Assembly: GCA_030142905.1 (NCBI GenBank)
Contig: JASJOG010000058.1
Span: 1,488,001-1,552,000 of the forward strand
Source of the DNA: Heliopora coerulea
Lineage: Eukaryota; Cnidaria; Anthozoa; Scleralcyonacea; Helioporidae
Direction of reading: 5' to 3'
Length of the DNA: 64,000 bases
The position numbers were made by a program, and so were the translations under genes. This document shows positions 23,447 to 38,300 of the stretch, piece by piece. Below the pieces are notes generated by a model. That model was not told the origin of the DNA. It searched no databases and worked only from the letters and a program-made list of their open reading frames with translations. The first letter of the stretch is position 1. Every line of letters begins with the position of its first letter.

Positions 23447-26400
23447 AAATGTGAATGAAACATCTTGGAGAGATTCAAATACTTGTTTCCATGTCAGTAA
23501 CAGCCAAGAGTTATAACAGTAGAGATATTTTCTTATTAATGTGTATGTCTCATGGTTTCATTCATATGATTTAAATCTTGCTGTTGGATATGAAAATGTA
23601 AAAAGGTCTACTGTGACCTCAAAACAGAGTGTTCAAATATTTAATGTACTGACATTTGCTGGGTTGAACCTAAAGTTACTTCAAATCAAGTGACAATTGA
23701 CCTGTTAACTGAGTGTCTGTTGATTAAATATTCAGCCAATAGAGTTCAGTAATACATTCGACCTCTGCAGCTCTACCATATTCAAGCAGAAGATGAAGGA
23801 ATTTTTGAGTTTTGCCTCAGTGGTTTGACTTGAAAACATCTCATGAAATCTAGTGTGGTGAGTTTTTAACTTTTGTCACATGATGACCAATGGTCTTACA
23901 ATGTTGATCATTTTTGCCAGATGTTGCATGTTATTCAATGCTCAAGTGCATGTGGCCATGTGCATTACATTGCTGATGCTGATGAAACTGTTAGTTAATA
24001 TATTATAACATAATTATTCCTGAAATCTGAGTATCACTAGATGGAAAAATGTACTAGATATTAGATGGTGATATTGTGTTCCAGCTGAATAAAATGGTCA
24101 GTTAATGAGAATAGTTGAATTTCACAATGGCAGTGGGTTTGCATTCATTAATACTCCATGAAATCCCCTAAGATCTAATGCAAGCACCCTACCAAAAGTA
24201 GGCAAGGCGAATTAGTCTGGCCTAGGGAGTTATAATGTGACCAATGAGGTGTTAAAATCATTGCAAGATGCAGTGAGCAGTTGCTTGCAAAGCATCAACA
24301 TGGCATTTTGTCTTGGCTTGAAGATACTTTTGTTAATTTCAGGAACAGCATTACATCAGTTTTTTCAAGGGCCAGCATAGGTGGTTACTGCTCTCACTAG
24401 AGGGTAACACTACTTAATTTATTGTCATATTTTTAAGATCAAGGTTTGTGTAAGATCTGTCATCACATGATCTTGCCAGACTCACTTGGCAGTTACACTT
24501 TGGGTACCTTTCATTAGTTTTCATGTAAAAAGTAATAAGTGATTACTAATATATGCTTTGCAGCAGGGTTTGGCAACTGTTATTGTGTCTTGCAGCCTTG
24601 AACAAAGATTGAGTGATTGATCATATTTTGCTGTGCTCATAAAACATCAGATTGTTTTGTGTCAAACGTTCTCTTCATACTCCACCCTGGTCTCTAAGCT
24701 TTTGCCTACACAAAATTGTTTTATATTACTCTGTAAGTCATTCTGAACCTTGTCTAAACAGGAATGCATCCTTTTGCTAGTCAACTTACACTCAAGAAAC
24801 TGACAGTTTGTAAGCTTTTAAAACTCAGCTTGCAGTAAATTGAAATGAGGAGGTTAAGTATCAGTTATTGTTTCATCTGTCACAAAAATATTGCTATATT
24901 TTTTGTAAGTGATCCGGGGGAATGCTCCCCTGAAAAAGTTGTCAATTTTTTTGGGCTCTGCAATAGTGTTACCATTGCTTCGCAAGATGTCTGATTTTGA
25001 ACAAGTCCCAACAGTTTTGAATGTTGAAATAAGATGGTGGCCACACAAAATTGTGAAGTTTTTGAGAATTTACCTTCATATTTTCAATGAAGCAACAAAG
25101 CAATGCTACGATCATTAAGATTGATTTTTTAAAAGCTAGAGTTCTGTTAATACATCCATTATATTTTATTTACTTGACTGAGACTAGAGTGGTGCAGTTT
25201 TGGCGCCCTGGCTCAGGCGGTGATATGAAGGAGGTCTGGGACTCGTTCTCTAGTTTCGGAGGATGGTAAGACTGCTTATGCGAAGGACAAGAATATTTCT
25301 CAACAACGTTTTCATTTTTTGGATTCACGTTTGAAAGGAAACATCAAAACGAACGAGAGAGGAGCTTGTTATTTTATTTCATAGCAAAGATACCGTGTTG
25401 GCGCTTGACAGGTATGATATTTTGTCATTTTCGTGAGTATTTAAACGGTCAGGCGGTTACTGCGGTTAGACTTAGAACTCCCGTTTAGTAATGATTAATA
25501 TTGCAATTAGCTTGTTAATTTTTTACTCTGTAACGTGTCATTATGACTTAACTTTTGTGACAGTGAAAATACTCTACTAAAATTGTTTCAATTCCTGCTC
25601 GACGAAGTCAGAAAATCTCAGTATTAGAATTGCCGGACACGACCAACATTTGAATTTGTTTAGACGGAGACTAATATTGAAATTTGAATACAGGGAACAT
25701 TTTAGTGATGCAATCCTAACCAAAAAAAAATATGATTCTCTAAATTTCTTTTTAGTTTGCCGCTCATTTTTGAAAAAAATAGTTTTTTTCCTAGAACATA
25801 AATGGCGATTTAGCGAGCCGAAATTTGAAAAAAAGACTTGTCAAGTATCGTACGTAAAATTCGCGCCAATACTCTTGCCGTGACACGTGTAGACTGGAAA
25901 CGAGTTCCGGTGACTCGTACTTCATAGATTTGCGTCACAACATCATCAAGCTCATCAAAGCCGGCTGTCATCTTAAGAGACCTGTCCACAGTTGACATTT
26001 GGACTAGCTGAACGGTGTGCAGACTCAATATCAAGGTGGAATTATTAAACCTGAAAGTTCTCCTCAAACTTATAGTTCTTTACCGAAGAGTTATGCGTAT
26101 ATTTCAAGCATTAAAATTTGCAGATTTTCTTATAATTTTAAAAGTTATTGAATGTTATGGTGTAAAAATAGTCCATGGCTTCCTTATTAGACTTTTTTAT
26201 CATCAAGGTAAGGAAGTCATCTGAGAGGAAGACCCTCCTATCCGGAATAGTAGCGTCCTGTCGCATACCTTGTATGGCAAAAGATCTTTGTAGCCATGAT
26301 CTCACGCGCGCATTACCTGCCATTCCACAACTAATGGACGTCAACAAGTAACGCCATTCTGACGTTATCGGTTAGCTCGTCTTGTTTAACGAGTTTGGCT

Positions 26401-28359
26401 AATTTAGAAGGAAAAAAAGAATAAAAGTTTTCACTAGAATGACTCTGAAACAGATTCGAAACACGCCGTGTCATCAGAATTTCTTGTGGCAGTTGTACAA
26501 AAGTTGTACAAAGCTACAAAACAAACAGCACATTCGTAGCTCAATCGACGGCGCAAACACCAATATGCAAGCTCTAATTCCGCCATAATCAACAAACGTT
26601 TTTTTATTTTTGCAGTGCCGGATGATTATGAAATTTTCTATGTCGCGATTAGTAAATTGAATGTATCGACATGAATGAATGAATGAATGAATGAATGAAT
26701 GAATAAATGAATGAATGAATGAATGAATGAATGAATGAATGAATAAATAAACAGGACTACTTCATACAAAAGTCTAGATTCCGTGTCTTGGTAAAACTGT
26801 ACAATGTTTGTCATGCATTTGTTTCAGTTTGAAAAAAAGTAAAAAAAAAAAAAAGTTGGGCAGGTAGGAAATTCCGGTAAACAATTACTACCAGTGATTC
26901 TGAATTTCTGAATCACGTCCTGATTCTACAGTTCATGTAATAGGTCGCCGCAACAAACCCTTAATCAATTAATTAAATATCCCTCCATGGAAAATATGCT
27001 CTCGCAAGTCTTTCAATATTATATAAATCATTTTCAAATAGCCGATCAATGATCTGTAAATTTCAGCTTTTACCGTGTTGGTCCATGAACATATCATATT
27101 AAATTTGTTCTTAATTTAATTATAAGTTATCTTCAAGTACACCACGACCTTAATCAGCTTTTCTTAGCTCTGTTTGGTAAGTTAAATTTGCATTTGTTGA
27201 CAATAAAACCGTCTGTCATTTGCCGGAGTAAAATAGGGCATTTCTTAAATCATAAATAAACACGATAAAAAGTTAACTGGGAAGTTTCTTGAGCGATTTG
27301 CGTAATCTTCATCGTAACCTCGATAAACAGAAGAACAGTCACTTGGAGGGACCGTCCTTACTTCGGTAACCTTAAGTGTTAAATTGCCAAATTCCAGTTT
27401 GCCAATTTCATTAATATCACTTAACCTGTGTTGTCTCTGATTATGTGACTTTGCTTTTGCCAATCTTTGTTTATAAGGCTTGGTCAGGCGTTTTCTGACA
27501 ATTTTGAGAGTTTTTTTAAACGGTTTACACTTTTACTTGTACAGTGATTTACAAATTTATACAGATGCCCTGATAGCATTTCTTGACCAATGTGATGAAC
27601 CTGTCACCGCTTCAAAGCAAATTACCCAAGTCAGTCGTCGTGTTAATGTCAATCAAGTTCACTAACATATATTCAAATTACGTATTTTTTTTTTTTTAAT
27701 ATCCGAAAGGAAAACCTCAATTTTTGTCTTGTGCTTCCCACGTACAAATTCTTTGTTTCTTGAAATCGTCTTTTTAATGGTTACAAATTCAATGTCGAGC
27801 ACGGACATCATGTGAGGTTTATTGGATTTCTCATCAGATTGACTCTTGAGGTTTTTCCCGGCGGCAACTAAGAGTTGCTAATGAAACCATGCTGTCTACA
27901 CCTTCAACGTTTCTCCCCTGATGTCTTTGTTCTAATTGTAAAGCTCCTTTGTATGACCTTTTCTCTTCCATTGTCGATTGTTGCCCAGACGTTTACTGTT
28001 TCAAGCATTTCCATGCGTCGAGCATGAGTTAAGGAACCGTATTTGGCGGACTAACAGGCTGGAGGTCCAGTAACTGGACGGATTTTTGACAGCCACCGAG
28101 CACACGTCAAGACTATTACAAAACAGTGTTTTGCATTATTAATGACCTCTGAATCGCAGTTGTGGGCGGTTTCGACGATAAATTCGACCAAGTCAGCCGG
28201 CTGTGTTATCATTTGTAGTCCAGCTGCGCTGTCGTCTACGTAGCTTTTGGTTGTAAACGTCTAAGAGCCAAGAGGGATTACCAAGTGTAAAGAACCATTA
28301 TCTGTGATTAGTATTCGCCCACGTTCAACTACTGACTGAAGACGTTTGAAGTTCAAAAG
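23447..28359. other. Long intergenic region between SURF6 and the LIM-protein gene
   Basis: No gene recognised in about 4.9 kb. The open frames here (for example at 25650-25883, 27245-27463 and 27480-27665) are short and carry no motif. It contains the SURF6 3' flank, a (GAAT)n array at 26671-26750, homopolymer A and T runs, and probably the 5' UTR and promoter of the gene starting at 28360. Confidence 0.5.
26671..26750. repeat. (GAAT)n microsatellite
   Basis: About 20 tandem gaat/aatg units with occasional gaata variants. Confidence 0.95.
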
Positions 28360-29072
28360 ATGAACGACGTGAGAGGTAATATTTGCGAAGTGAAGAAAAA
28401 AGTACCCCCGAAGAAGCCACCTCGTCTATACATAAGAAGGTAAGCGTGGTATTTTGAGAGACTGTATTTCGTCGAAAATTCTAACTAAGATCGGCTGTGG
28501 TTCAAATACATGCAAAGGAATGCACACGCGTTCTTCAGTATCGTCTAACCATGGTCCATCTTTCTATATTCCTTTAAGTACACTTCCAGAAGTATACGTC
28601 ATAAGTTGGCATCAAAATATGGTTATATAGTACAATGTAATTCACACCATAACGTCGATTACTGGGCTCCGTCACGGTCAAAGTTTCCATATTTCATATA
28701 GCATGACTACTAAAAAGATTTATGTTAGTGATAAGGCGAACTTTTAGGATCTCGTGTGACACTTGCGTCGAGTCTGTTGAACTTCTCTGTCTCCGAGACT
28801 AATCGTGTCATTGAATTTTGGAGTGTGATGAACGAAACTGTCTCATATTCTTAATATAAGATGTTATTTTCTACGAGAATTGGAATGATACCGAAGTGGC
28901 TAGAAGTCGATAAAGCCTCATCAGTTTCTTTCTCATCAATAATTTTACGCTCAGGAAGTCGTTATGCAAAATCGGATTTCGCTTTTATGATCGTTTGTTT
29001 AAAGTGACCTGTGAGGGAGAAAGAAATAACTCCATTTTTCCATGTATAGAGCGATTGGACGAGAAATTTCGT

Positions 29073-29149
<77 letters not shown>

Positions 29150-32100
29150 GTATATATACATAATGTTGACGTATATCTATTGTTAATGGTTGGATACAAG
29201 TCTGTAGCTTTAAAAGCAACTTCTTTATTTGGTGCTCATTTCTCCTTTTAAAAATTAGGGGGGTTTGCAATTTCCATCGACAAATTATTCACAAACAACT
29301 GAATTTTCTGTTATTTACTTTCGCAATTTACGTCAAAACTGGTATTTGTTCTTCGCCCAGATACAGTCTGTGTTAGGGATACGTTTGCATGCATAGCTAA
29401 AGCTAAGCTGGAAGAAAACGCTTTCCAGGATAAAAAAACTGAATCAAATTTTGGGTTGAGAACGGACAAGAAAAAACTATGAATCGCTAGAGACAATCGT
29501 TCCAGACGCCTTGTCAAAACAAATCATTAATACCTTCTTGCTATAATGTTTCTCATCCAGCCAGGAATGTTTACCTAATTAATGCTTGCAGACGTGTCGT
29601 CAATTACTAACTCACCAACAATGAAGGTGGTTACCACAGAATAAATAATCAACCAGAAGTTGAACTCATTGTCGGTGCCTCTGATGTCCGTGTCCTTATA
29701 TTTTCACCTCAATTTTCTTCACTATTTCTTCACTCAATTTTTTTTACTTGAAGCGTAAATGCTATCGCCGTTTTTAGGAAAAATAATAGCACATTTTTAC
29801 CTCTAAGGTTTATTCAATGATTCAAACAACTTGGTGAGAGGTCAAGTCTCCTGCAGCAAAATGACATTTGGAGGAGACGCTTGCGAAGAACAAGGCGGTC
29901 TAGTGAAAATCGAAGACGAAAAATCACAGAGGTCGACGTCTGATTGATGGAATATTCCATGGTTATTACCAAATAACCGTTCTCCTCTGCTTTAAAACGA
30001 GGCCTTGCTCAAAACGTAAAGATAAATTTTTAATCGAAGCCAAAACCGACACACGTCAATTCATAACTCATTTAGTTAATATTTGCCCGTATATTGGTGT
30101 TTGTTCTACTAGTATGATGAAGCCTTGAAAAAAAAAGTATTTTAACCATCTAAGCACAGTAAATTGTATTACAGCATGACAGGCACATCGTTTGTGCATT
30201 AACCGATGTCGAAATCCCTCAAAAATAAACCTAACTTTTCACAAAAAGAGGAGAAAGAGTCCTTGTTATATGCTATTTTCATATTTTTGATGGAAGTAGG
30301 AAATACCTGTGGTAAGTGTGGCCTGCGTCACTAACGCGCTATATAACCATGGACACACCATCCGAATTGCAATCGTTAACCTTCTGAAAGGATTCAGTCG
30401 TTTTTACTCGATGCTATTTTGAACACCATTGGCTATGCTTACTCAGTGCAGTGTAACTCAGTCGTACATTTGGAGCCAAAAGTGATATTAATCCAGTAGT
30501 CTTCAAAAACAATCGCGCACTTGATCGAAAAAAATGGGCCAAACGTATGGGTATGTGATTTTTAGATTTTGATCTAATAGTTCTACAGCTGTAAGTCAAA
30601 TGCACAGAATTTTAAGAGTATGAGATACTTCTCGATAATTTTAATTCTTTCGTCTATTTATAAATATACAGTTGTTTTACCACGTCCACCGACTTTCTTG
30701 CACTGCTAATATAATTTGCCGTCTCGATAATTAATAATTTGGCATGTACCGTTAATTATTACGTTTTTCTTAGTCATTTCTAGAGTATTGGAGTGGGTAA
30801 TTGTTACTTTGCATCGATTTCAGCAAACGCGAACTTTAAAAATCATCATTTTAGTTAGTTCTGCCGTCTGATCGCTCGAATCGCCATGATAAAGAGTAGG
30901 AATTAGTAAACGACCACTCAGAACATATTGTTTCTCAGTGGTCGCGATCGCGAACTGTTTATGTACGGTTTCCTTATTATCCATATAATTGCCAGCGCTA
31001 CCGTAAGGAAACCATCGTGGGAAAACCGGGCTTCCTCCTCCTCCATTGATGTTTCAGTTTGGGTTCTAAACATCAAACTTCGTTTGATATTAATTTCAAG
31101 TGATTTCAATTTTGAAAATACAGATAATTTTTCCACCTACTGCTCAGGTAATGTTTCTTGAAGCACACTGAAGGTCAAAATAAAAAATTCGAATCTAACA
31201 GATTCAGCTTTAGAATTTAAAAGCGTTCGCAAGATGAAAAACAATGAGAAATCGGATCCGCCAAATCAAGTCGTGCTGACTTGACTTTAATGTGGTCTTT
31301 AAAGCGATCAAAAGGTTTTCTATTAACTGTGATATATATCTAGGAAATAGAAAACAGTTTGTGTTTTCGTTGATTTAGACGAGCGTTGACTTCCACCATT
31401 TCGAGTTCACCCAACTTGGATGAGTGTCCCTATAACCCGGAAAAGAAACACGGAAAGAATGTTTTATATTTCCTCTGTAAAATAACCTGAGTAAATATCA
31501 GAAATAGCACTCTTATTGTCATCAAAGCGTAAATTCTTCTCAGTGTCCACGGCTGCGTATACCACGACGTCAGTTTTTCTATGTTTGCATCGAGATGTAG
31601 AATTACGGATTTATGCCAATCACCGTACACCCTATTAAAACGTTTTATTTTATAACAAATCGTTTTTCCTTTACTTTTAGCAAAAGCGACCATGACCCTC
31701 AATTCGAAAGAGAAAAGAGAAATTTTGAAGGTATGGAACACAAAGAGAACTCGCCACACCTGGGAAGTACTGGAAGCGCAACCTACGAAGAGATCGACGA
31801 CTTTCTGATCGATGAAGAGAAAATAAACGAACTTGACGATGAAGTTATTGAAGTAGATAGATTGATGGAAAAAGAACATATTTACGAAAGTATTCCCGAG
31901 TGTTTGAGAACAAAAAGTTCCTCAAGCCAAACGGAAGAATGTACTCTGGAGTTACGCGATTCCTTTACGAAGGAGGGAGACCTCAAAGTGTATAAAGAGA
32001 CCAGTTGCCAAACTGAATGCACAGAAGCGTCAGATGCAACTGTCAGAAGAACCAAAAAAAGAAACAGCGACTGCCAAGACGAAGACATGGCCACTCCTGG

Positions 32101-34773
32101 CAAGACAAAAGAATATCGGCGGAGCAGTGACTCCAGCACATCCACGCAAGAATTGAGTGACAGCGGGGATTCTGGACACTTCAGTGTTCGAGTAGGCAAC
32201 CCTGAGCAAAGTCCAACCATACTAGAACACTCTGAAAATAAATTAGAGCAATATGATGTACAATATCTATGGCAACCGGAAGGGTTATCAAAGGACGAGG
32301 TACGCCTAAACCACGGTTAAAATACTCATTTCTTCGTTTTTAGGACTTTGATTCATTTCGAGATAGTAGAGGAGCAAAAATTAAACTTAGAAAAGAACAA
32401 TATGTTTACTATAGCTGTAACCAGTATGAAAAACACTAACGGATAATATGAATTGGAATGTTTCATTCAGCATAGTTCGACTTTAGCTTATGGCTTAAAT
32501 TCTCAATCCGTGTAATTTGTAAGGTATAAAAATTTCAATCTAAACGTCCTGTTATTCGACAGGAATGATCTAATTAAGATTCAAGTTTATTCGCGCGTAG
32601 GACTGCACTACATTATGAGACACGTGAAGGCCACCCAGTCATCTCATACAGTCATTTTTCTCACTATCGTATGCATCACGGAAACTGAAATAACGAATTC
32701 GTTTTTACCATTTCTACCCACAGGTGAGATGCTTTATGAACTCTCTACCTCGTGATAAAGTTCCCAGCCAACTAACTCCTGAAGGGATAGCTTATTTCAA
32801 TTCACAGCTTGCTTATCAAAACCCTAAGCAAGATGCTGATCCTACTTTATGTAAATCTTTGAGAAAAGATCAAGATGTTTCTTTGAGGAATGTTTGGATG
32901 AACTGTGTCAAAGCACGTGGCACGGGATACATACAGTTATCCGAGAGCAGTGAAAATGTAAGTCTTGTGGTGCACGTTTATTTAATTTGACGTTAGTACA
33001 GAATGACCCATCGATGTGGAAACTCTGGAATCATTGGCGGTTCTGGTAGCTAATGAAAATATAAAAGGCCTGAAAACGTATTTTGAAAGGAAGATTGGAA
33101 AATTAACAAATCACTCAAAATTTGAGTCGTACATAAGTTCGAATTGCACATGAGTAGGACAACGTTCGTATCCGACCGATATTTCGGTATTTATATTAGT
33201 TTACAATACTTCATATACTTTACAATACTTCATATACTTTACATACACATATACATACTTTATATTAGGTATAAAAAATATCTTTCTTAAAAAAAGCCAG
33301 AAAAGGAGTTAAATTATTGAATGTATGTTTGTCTTAAAAAGTCATTCTTATCTTTTGGAAGTAGTATAGGAGCAAAGATTTACGACCAGGGGATCTTTCC
33401 AATCCACATTTCAATGTTTAGAATGCATTTCTGATTTCATAATAAACATTGGGAGAATCACTGTTGATATTGTCAAAGAAATAGGTCATTGAGGAAGAAA
33501 AATCTTGACTGATAAAACGGGAGCAATCTGGGCTATCAAATTTAACAAAATTCTGCATATTTTTCTTTTTAACTTTAGGCCTGTAGAAGCTGTGGTGTAT
33601 TATTCAATATCAAAGAAGTAACCGTTGCTGCTGCAGATGGTTTGCGACATCCGTCTTGCTTTTCGTGTACTGCTTGTCACGAACTTCTTTCCAAGTTAGT
33701 TTACTACATCGATGAAAATAATCATTTATTCTGTGGACGACACTATGCTGAGCTATTTAAGGCCCGCTGCTTTCACTGTGATGAGGTAAAAAAAAAGTTT
33801 ATTTAAACTTTCATCTAAATTGACCAGATGATCTTCGCACGATTCAGGGACGAAATTGACATAAAATAACTAAACTAGTGTTATTTTGTCTTGTTAGCTG
33901 GTCGTATCTGGAAGACTTGTCACAGCAATGAATCGCACTTGGCACGCCGAACATTTTTGTTGTTCGAAATGCAAGGAAATGATTACAAAAAACCAATACA
34001 CCACAGAAAAAGAAAAACCGATATGTCTGAGCTGTCACGCGATACATTTTGCCGAAGAATGCGAAGGCTGCGGCAAAAAAATAGTGATCGGGGAAAAAAG
34101 AGTCTCACATGGAAAGAAGCATTGGCACGATGAATGTTTTATTTGCGAAAAATGTGGAAATACGCTTGTTCTTGGCAGCTTCAACATTGCAGATGAAAAA
34201 GTCGTTTGCCGTCAATGCTATGGACAAAATAAAAGCAAGCTTTGCTGCAAATGTGGAGTCGAAATTAAAGTTAAAAATCAGTGGATTGATTACAACAATC
34301 AGTACTACCACAGCGCTTGTTTTTGCTGCCAATCTTGCCACCAACCCATCAGCTCAGGCTTCATGGAACATGGAGAATCATTTTACTGTACAGGGTGTTA
34401 TCAAATCTTGTTTTCTCAGAAATGTGCGCGATGTGGCTTGCCAGTTACTGGAAATGGTGTGACGTACAGTGACCAAGTATGGCATACTTCTTGTTTTGAT
34501 TGCTTTTGTTGCCGTCAACCCATTTCTTCACATAAGTTTCGAGAACATTCTGGTGATCGATATTGCAATGATTGCTATGAAAAAATGTTCCGAAAAGAAT
34601 GCCACAGTTGTTGTGAATTAATCAAGGATGATGCATACTTCACAACTGATGATCTATTCTGGCACAACGGATGTCTGACCTGTGCAAATTGTCAGAAAGA
34701 TTTAGGGAGCATTGGGTTTCACATGGTTGAGCAAGAAACATACTGCTCTGAGTGTGCTGAGAAAGTTTACTGA
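28360..34773 (+). CDS. Limpet/LIMPETin-like protein: PET domain plus six LIM domains
   Basis: Actin/cytoskeleton-associated LIM protein of the Limpet/testin/FHL group. Five exons: 28360-28439, 31681-32299, 32724-32957, 33579-33785 and 33898-34773. All phases agree, giving about 671 residues. The N-terminal third is hydrophilic and acidic, with Ser/Thr-rich stretches and two cysteine-containing repeats (SSSQTEEC and TSCQTEC). The PET domain covers about residues 225-300: LWQPEGLSKDE, then MNSLPRDKVP and DADPTLCKSL. Six LIM domains follow with complete Cys/His zinc ligands, from CRSCGVLFN to the final CHSCCELI..YCSECAEKVY. The last exon holds five of the six. The six-LIM count separates it from prickle and testin (three LIM) and matches insect Limpet. 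It is convergent with the GPR157-like gene downstream. Confidence 0.88.
29075..29159. repeat. (TA)n microsatellite
   Basis: TA dinucleotide run with three interspersed gta units, in the long first intron of the PET/LIM gene. Confidence 0.95.
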
Positions 34774-34935
34774 AATGAATCCTGACAAGATATATGAGTA
34801 TTTCGTTTCGAATGTATCAAAACTTGTGAACAACATGCTAAATTCCTGTTCACTTTGAAGTTTTTGGAAGGATTACTTATCATAAATGTTAAGGTTTAAA
34901 TTCTGATTCCTTTGAAATGTATGTAAAGTATATGA

Positions 34936-34941
34936 AATAAA
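34936..34941 (+). terminator. Candidate polyadenylation signal of the PET/LIM gene
   Basis: AATAAA, about 165 bp after the stop codon at 34771-34773. Confidence 0.55.
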
Positions 34942-35379
34942 TGTAGACCAAGTAAGATTTAATGGCAATAGGTCTGTAATTTATTTGTATTAAGCAAATG
35001 GGATTGTATATAAAAAACAAAATCCTTCTGCATGGTGAAGGTTTGGCAGGTCATGTCATATTTTACTGTAATTGAACAGCAGCATCAAACAAATAATTGG
35101 ACTTTTTTGTTATAGTTTTTAATAACATCACAGTAATATAATAATTTACGGGTTACATGTCAGTTTAGTTTTGGTAAAACATATCACAAATTAATGACTT
35201 GCTCTAAAATTATCTCCTTTTACAAATAATCTCCTTTATGTTTCAATAGTCATCAACCATTACTTTCATAAACTGGTCACTACTGTCCAGTATTTAGGTA
35301 AATAAAATGGAACAAAATAAAATGACAAAATGAGTAAAATTAAATTAAACATGCATATAAATTTTTAATATAATGTAAT
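34942..35379. other. 3' flank between convergent genes
   Basis: AT-rich sequence between the PET/LIM 3' end and the stop codon of the GPR157-like gene. A TTTATT at about 34980 could be the minus-strand polyadenylation signal. Nothing else seen. Confidence 0.45.
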
Positions 35380-38300
35380 TTAAGTATAAAAAGTAATTGG
35401 TCCAGGATCCTTAAAAACATATTTATGTACAGAAGGTTTATCTTCATCAGTTTTTGGGATCAATGAATCTCTTTCTCTTTCAGTACTCCTTTTTCTACAG
35501 CTAAAAACTCTTTTGATGTTTTCTCGAAATTTTTCAGTTAGAATGCAAAACAAAATGAAATTAACAAATCCTTGAGATGAATCTCCAATAATCTGAAATA
35601 TAAATATTACAAACTTTATTGATCAGTGTACAAAACTAAAAGATAAAGTAAAGTGGTTTTCATTTTTCTTTCCAATTGCAAAGGCCATTGATTGAGGTAA
35701 ATCAAGTTTACCAAAATAGAAAGTAAGGCAGCCAGCCAAGTTACAAGCTACACAAAGCTGAACCTAGTTGTTGAAAAGGTGATTAGCTTAATCCAGAATT
35801 AGCAAAAGCTTTGTGGATAACTTTTCAATTATGCTGCTGAGAAAATTTGGGATTTTCTTTGACAGATTTCAGGTGCATTCATAAAGGTTTTAAGCTGTGA
35901 AAATTGAATGAGATTTTTCAACCAAAATAAAACCAAAACAATGAATAAACTGATAATCCTAGGTTGGTGCTAATTGTGCTGTGAACAAACAACTTCAGGA
36001 CCCTTTATACATTTGAAGCAGAAGGTCCAGGAGCTTTCCTTCTTCGAAAACCAATCTTTCAGACACCACATCTGTATCACATTTTTGTATGTTTCTATGA
36101 CTGGTGCACTGGTAACCTTACTCTAGAAAGCTAATTTTGTCCATGTCATTAAAGAAGTTCATTCACCAAGGTAAATAAAAAAGAAAATTATTGCATAATA
36201 AAACATCATTCTACTTGACTGACCCACAGTAAATATTAAGTAACTATTAAAACATTGTTTAAAAAATATACTTACATGACAAATCAGGAGGACCTTGTTT
36301 AGTGTGGTATCAAGAGAAGCAGAAGGTGATATGCAATATATAAAAAATCTAATAGTTCCCCACAATCGAAGAAAGACAAACAGTATTGGAACAACAGTAA
36401 ATTTTCTTTCCCCTTGCAGTGCTGTCTGTATTGCTTCATCAGACATATGAGGAGGCCTTTCTTTAATCTAAGAGTAAATGCAATTTAGCATTACTGGTTG
36501 TCACTTATAGTATATTTCCACTTCTCCAGTGAATCAAACTTGCATAATATCACAAGCATCTTGTGGACCTTATTTTCCTAGTTTATCTGGCTAATGCTTA
36601 ATTGAATTTTCCAACTTCAACTGGTTGCAAATTATTTAATTTTAAGGCCAGAAAGGCAGTACCATTGATTACCAGATGGTGCATCTAGTTTCCAGGCATT
36701 AGTAAAGGCTTCCACTTCATAACATGTAAGGTTCAGTGGTACAACAGAATTCCTGCCCTTGAATGAACATAAAATTTAAGGACTTTTCAAAGACTGTCAA
36801 CAATGTTTTATGATGAATTCAAGGAGCTAGACCTAAAAACAGGTTCAAAAACAGGTTTTTTTGAGTGACAGAGTTAGCTCTAAAAACTACATTACAAATA
36901 TCCACAAACTAACCAAAATTTGCAAATACTATGCTACGGTTGTATCACAATATGTTGATCTCCTGTTTGAAATTAGATGTTTTGCCCAAGTTAAATTACT
37001 GGTGGCTCCACTGGCTCAACATCAAAGGACTTTCAATGACCTTTATTGATTTTAAAGGGCTTTGTAGGCTTACATTTGTTTTCAAATTCAAATACTTTCA
37101 AGGACTTTCAACGACCATGGGAGCCCCAGGCAGATTGTCCAGTTTATGTGATTTTAACTATAAATATCACCAAATGCTTCCAGGACAGCATGATAAAAAA
37201 AAAAGAGAAACATGCTTTGGTACACTTTACCAAAATCTTAGTTCTCAATCAACCAGATCACAACAGATCTGACAACTATAATACCTACAGCCCTACCCTG
37301 TAAGACCAACTGAAATTTGCTTCATATGGGCTTAATTTTTGTTTAGCTGATTTAGATTTAGCTGTAACTGCCATAATTTCACTTGTTATTGACACCAGCA
37401 GTTATAGAGTCTTCATCAAAAATAAATTTTGGAGGGTCTGAATGATACAATTTAAGACCCAACTAGGATCTGTTGCAAAAAATGCAAATCTTGGCCCCTT
37501 GTTGGGAATCAATCCTTGACCATGCTAATCTGGTACAGTTCTATGCCAACTGCACAATGAATGCTGTTGCTGAGAGCATGGTTATAACTTAGCTAGAAAT
37601 AGACTTGAGTTCTATTCTTACAACAATTATAACAATTGCTGACAACTAAATTAGAACAGTTGTAACTAAATGGAACCTGTGCTTTTTAACTGACCTCCTC
37701 CTTGATTTTCCTTCTTATTATAAAATAAAGTAGTCCATCAACAAAATAAGAAACAATTTCCCAAAGCTTTCCACATGCAAGCATCCAAAGAATGGTTTTC
37801 CAGTGTTCATGAAGTGGTTTGATCCAGCACCACCCCCCTGAAGTTAAAGCATGATCGTTGCCGAGGACATTTGCATACCAAGCAGCTCCAACCAGAAATA
37901 GTGGAATTCCCCAGTTTATGATGTGAAAAATTACCATCAGCTTTTCTGCCATATCGTGACGTTTCTTTACTAGTGCAACATAAAGGAAGATAGCTAAGGT
38001 GGATGTCCAAAAAAAGGACCACATGACTGCTGTTGTACTGACAAAACTTTGAAATTCACAGTTGAAACCCAAGTTATTTGTCGTAGTGCGGGCACGCCAT
38101 CTATAAACCAAACTAGGGTAAACTGTGAAAAAGTCCCCGACAGATATACAAACCAAAATTTTTCTGGAAGTGGTTTGCAGATCTTTAAACAGAAAGTATG
38201 TGACGATTATTGCGACGGATCCAAACATCGACAGAGAAGCGATTACCGTGAACAATACTTCGTACCTCAGCTCGTTAGCAAGTTTTTGATCAAACTTATT

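Noticed and set aside
25190..25270. GC-richer stretch with a possible splice donor (ggatg|gtaag)
   Set aside because: No open frame with known composition and no acceptor partner. It might be a non-coding 5' exon, but nothing in the sequence shows it.
28962..29251. Tyr/Ile repeat open frames on both strands
   Set aside because: Pure translation of a (TA)n microsatellite.
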